From Polaribacter cellanae (GTDB lineage Bacteria; Bacteroidota; Bacteroidia; Flavobacteriales; Flavobacteriaceae), in the NCBI RefSeq assembly GCF_017569185.1, contig NZ_CP071869.1, positions 2,718,001 through 2,782,000 on the forward strand: DNA of 64,000 bases, read 5' to 3'. This document shows, one piece after another, positions 61,627 through 64,000 of the stretch. The translations under genes and the position numbers were made by a program. The notes under the pieces are model-generated. The model was not told where the DNA came from, searched no databases, and was given only the letters and a program-made list of their open reading frames with translations. Each line of letters starts with the position of its first letter. Position 1 is the stretch's first letter.

Positions 61627-62298
61627 AAGGTAAAAAATTAATCCGAATTTTAATATTTTAGTATTTACACTTTCAGCATTTATGGTAGCATTTTTAAAGA
61701 TGGGAGATAGACCATAAAATACATTCATATTAAACTCGTCATAACCTGCAGAAATCGTTAAACCATATTGCAATTTATTGTATGCAGTAACATTATTGTA
61801 TTTAAATTGTTTGTTATTTGCATCTTTATATTGAAAACTATTTGATGCATTGTATAGAAATTTAATTCCTGTATACACTCTCCAAAAACTATATTTATTT
61901 GCTGTAGAAGTACGCCACCTAAACTCTAATGGAAACTCTATATTGTGCGATCTATAAAAATTAGAACTAATGGTATTATCGCTAGAGAAAGAAGTATTAC
62001 CATTAATTTCTTCAACTTTTAATTCGTGGTTAAAAAAATCATACCCATATCCAACACCAGCTGCAAAAGAAATACTACCACTTTTATTTAAAATAAAATC
62101 TTTTATAAATCCTGTAGATATAGAATAAGAAAAACTACTCTTAGAAATTACACTAGGTTGGTCGTTTAATTGGCTATAAGAAATAGAAGCATAAATTTGG
62201 TCTTCTGCATATCTATCGCCAATCTGTAAAGAATCTTTCTGTGCATGCAAGTTGTATGTACATAAGAATAAAAAAGCAGTAAATAAGATATATTTCAT
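61621..62298 (-). CDS. PorT-like outer-membrane beta-barrel protein
   Basis: A 225-aa exported protein: signal peptide (FTAFLFLCTYNLHAQ) then alternating amphipathic strands through the C-terminus, which ends with an aromatic-rich strand (KFGLIFYLL) as in small barrels. Length and features such as EFRWRTSTANKYSFWRVYTG fit the PorT family of Bacteroidetes; PorT itself takes part in T9SS. Whether this is true PorT or a related porin-family protein is not settled. It has its own upstream region, cut off from the ExbD operon by a terminator. Confidence 0.6.
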   Translation of the reverse strand: MKYILFTAFLFLCTYNLHAQKDSLQIGDRYAEDQIYASISYSQLNDQPSVISKSSFSYSISTGFIKDFILNKSGSISFAAGVGYGYDFFNHELKVEEINGNTSFSSDNTISSNFYRSHNIEFPLEFRWRTSTANKYSFWRVYTGIKFLYNASNSFQYKDANNKQFKYNNVTAYNKLQYGLTISAGYDEFNMNVFYGLSPIFKNATINAESVNTKILKFGLIFYLL

Positions 62299-62361
62299 AA
62301 TGTATTTAACGAAGTATAAAGATACATTATTTCATTTTTTTATGATAAATTGAAGCAAAAA

Positions 62362-62392
62362 AAAAGGATAATTCAAAATGAATTATCCTTTT
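62362..62392 (-). terminator. Terminator of the ExbD operon
   Basis: AAAAGGATAATTCA (62362-62375) pairs with TGAATTATCCTTTT (62379-62392) with long A/T flanks on both sides. Confidence 0.85.
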
Positions 62393-62410
62393 TTAGTATT
62401 CTATATAAAA

Positions 62411-62872
62411 TTAATTATCTCCTTTGGAAGCAGAGTAACTAATTTTAAGAGCGTTTACATCTCTTAATTTTAATCTAATATCTGTTATCGTACCTACATT
62501 AGATTCTCTATCCGCTTTAATAGACGTAGTCATAAAAGGTTGCTGATTTTCTGGAACCTTAGATCTTTCATTAATAATAAAAGCGGGCACATCGTCTGCT
62601 GTAGCGATTTTATCATTTAATTGAATCTTATTATAACTTGGACCATATTTAGGATCTTTTGCTTTCCCTACATAAATTGTACTTACCAAACTCTTGTGCT
62701 CTAATTTTTTAACCTCTGTTGCAGAAGGTAATCTAGGATTTTCCACTTGCAATTCAGTTTCTCTCATAGTTGTGGTAACCATAAAGAAAAATAACAACAT
62801 AAATACAATGTCTGGTAAAGAAGCAGTATTTACTGCTGGCATTCCTTTTTTCTTTTTTCTAAATTTAGACAT
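62411..62872 (-). CDS. ExbD/TolR biopolymer transport protein (first copy)
   Basis: A 153-aa inner-membrane protein. One membrane helix lies at about residues 14-38 (LPDIVFMLLFFFMVTTTMRE), where the Asp near the start is the proton-carrying residue of ExbD/TolR. The C-terminal periplasmic domain ends VGTITDIRLKLRDVNALKI. It forms a proton-driven motor with ExbB-type proteins. It follows the second ExbD by 19 bp. Confidence 0.93.
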   Translation of the reverse strand: MSKFRKKKKGMPAVNTASLPDIVFMLLFFFMVTTTMRETELQVENPRLPSATEVKKLEHKSLVSTIYVGKAKDPKYGPSYNKIQLNDKIATADDVPAFIINERSKVPENQQPFMTTSIKADRESNVGTITDIRLKLRDVNALKISYSASKGDN

Positions 62873-62891
62873 ATTTGTTATTTTTTAAAAA

Positions 62892-63521
62892 TTAATTTCC
62901 AGAAGATGTTGGTTCTGCATCTGAAATAATTTGAGGATATGCATTTTTAATATCCTCTACTTTCTTTTTTAAAGCAAGGTTATTTCTATCGTCTTTATAG
63001 GATTCTTCTAACTCATCAAAAGAAACGCCATAACGTTCTTTAGACAGTCTGTTACGTAGTTCTGAATAAGCTCTTAATAATTCGTTTTGAACTTTTAAAT
63101 AAACTCCATACTCTGTACCTCTATCACTTAAAACAGAAATAATTGCTTTGTTTGGATGATCTGAAGACGATTCGCTTCTTTCACCTTTACAATAATCGCA
63201 AGGTCCTGTTTTAACGCCATCTTCTATTTTACCTTCTCCTCCACCATTATCTATAAATGCCATTGCAGCATCTTTTAGATCTTTAATTTCCATTCTTTCA
63301 CCTTCTACCTGAAGCTCATTTTTAAAGTTTAAATTTACTTCAAAAATATTCTTTTCCTTAATAATAGGAGGTACGTAATCTGGTGGTGGTTTTTCTGATA
63401 ACTTTTTAGAAATACCAGAATCTACATTCATAGTTGTTGTTACTAAAAAGAAAATTAATAGCAAGAAGGCAATATCTGCCATAGAACCTGCATTAATTTC
63501 TGGATTCTCTCTTCTTGCCAT
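62892..63521 (-). CDS. ExbD/TolR biopolymer transport protein with Cys-containing insertion
   Basis: A 209-aa ExbD homologue with the helix SMADIAFLLLIFFLVTTTMN (residues 13-32) carrying the conserved Asp. It is longer than canonical ExbD (about 140 aa): residues 95-125 hold a Gly/Glu-rich loop with GPCDYCKGERSESSSD (a CxxC pair), and the C-terminus has an extra charged helix (ELEESYKDDRNNLALKK). I recall the same extended form in other Flavobacteriaceae. It is 4 bp downstream of a small membrane protein gene and precedes the shorter ExbD. Confidence 0.9.
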   Translation of the reverse strand: MARRENPEINAGSMADIAFLLLIFFLVTTTMNVDSGISKKLSEKPPPDYVPPIIKEKNIFEVNLNFKNELQVEGERMEIKDLKDAAMAFIDNGGGEGKIEDGVKTGPCDYCKGERSESSSDHPNKAIISVLSDRGTEYGVYLKVQNELLRAYSELRNRLSKERYGVSFDELEESYKDDRNNLALKKKVEDIKNAYPQIISDAEPTSSGN

Positions 63522-63525
63522 AGTT

Positions 63526-63987
63526 TTATGATTTAATTAATCCTTTTAATAAGTCGTATACAAAAAATAGCGAAGCTATTCCTCCTAATAAAATACTATA
63601 CCATATACCTGTTCCAACCCATTGATTTGAGGTTGCACCAGCTTCTCCACCTTCTAAAACTACACCTTGCGTGTCTAAAACTGCGTTTGAATCTGCCATG
63701 AAATAAGCTACGATTAAAAACACACCTAAAACACCTAAACCTAATAAAGTCTTTTTAAGATTTTGAGGGTTCATTATTAAACTCCATAATGATAATAGAA
63801 CAGTTATTGCAACTGAAGCATAAAGCAAAATGGTAGAAAAATAAATTATTGGACTTATTACTTTATTTTGAACTGCTACATCGTTTTCAATTGCGTCTGC
63901 ATCCTCCATAAAAATTCTTATGAAAAGAAATGCACCAATTAAAGCAATGACAGCAATTAAAATACTTAAAATTTTATTGCTTTTCAT
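63526..63987 (-). CDS. Membrane protein of the ExbD operon
   Basis: A 153-aa protein with four hydrophobic segments (about residues 6-24, 45-68, 82-98, 128-146). I do not recognise a named domain. Its place directly upstream of two ExbD genes, 4 bp apart, indicates a subunit or helper of the same motor; an ExbB/MotA-type gene is probably just beyond the right edge. A glycine-rich loop (VVLEGGEAGATSNQW) precedes the last helix. Confidence 0.65.
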   Translation of the reverse strand: MKSNKILSILIAVIALIGAFLFIRIFMEDADAIENDVAVQNKVISPIIYFSTILLYASVAITVLLSLWSLIMNPQNLKKTLLGLGVLGVFLIVAYFMADSNAVLDTQGVVLEGGEAGATSNQWVGTGIWYSILLGGIASLFFVYDLLKGLIKS

Positions 63988-64000
63988 CTTTTTTTATTTT

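Overview
The window is chromosomal DNA of a low-GC marine-type Flavobacteriaceae (Bacteroidetes), probably near Polaribacter or Tenacibaculum. This rests on several signs seen in the sequence: very AT-rich codons, the Bacteroidetes promoter -7 box TAnnTTTG in front of many genes, type IX secretion (T9SS) C-terminal sorting domains, Bacteroidetes-only families (DUF4270, DUF4271, DUF4296, DUF3109), and a cytochrome oxidase cluster arranged as in this group. The species is inferred, not proven. I see no rRNA, tRNA or CRISPR.

Layout: 1-12.7 kb is housekeeping: a partial sterol-desaturase-like gene, tyrS, an NAD-dependent epimerase, DUF4296 lipoprotein, dihydroorotase, GNAT, a polyprenol-phosphate-type glycosyltransferase, DUF4271, hemD, radA, a broken toxin-antitoxin pair, a flippase-like membrane protein, panD, panC and a short GT5 starch-synthase-like protein. 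12.7-22.3 kb carries a DUF4270 lipoprotein, glmS, an FAD oxidoreductase, MarC, DUF3109 and a signalling operon of one LytTR response regulator with two LytS-type histidine kinases. 22.5-30.9 kb is a surface-protein region: DUF4412, a T9SS cargo protein, and an LRR T9SS protein whose sorting domain is cut by a 1646-bp insertion sequence, followed by a lipoprotein. 31-35.2 kb has a TonB-like protein, deoC, a hexapeptide acetyltransferase and a RemB-like outer-membrane protein.

35.2-40.7 kb holds a candidate small RNA and the terminal-oxidase assembly cluster (cyoE/ctaB, two subunit-III-like proteins, subunit IV, a Cys-less Sco-like protein, SCO, DUF420, a small CxxC membrane protein). 40.9-49.2 kb has a lone TolC-type protein, tsaB, an MscS channel, dodecin, a YwqK/MORN-like protein, a transposase remnant, an RND/MMPL transporter and a DUF4143 ATPase. 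49.3-57 kb is one giant LRR T9SS protein of 2566 residues, with about three nearly identical 1284-bp tandem units. 57.1-64 kb has asnS, a Fic protein, rpoN, a PAP2-like membrane protein, a PorT-like barrel protein and an ExbD-ExbD-membrane protein operon.

The most interesting points are: the precisely reconstructable IS insertion that removes a T9SS sorting signal; the giant LRR gene with recent in-frame tandem duplications; a set of genes whose TAnnTTTG box ends exactly 4 nt before the ATG (probable leaderless mRNAs); a promoter-hairpin-terminator unit that looks like a small RNA ahead of cyoE; 21-bp-spaced repeats ahead of the surface genes next to the LytTR regulator; and a toxin-antitoxin pair in which both genes carry a +1 A in a homopolymer.
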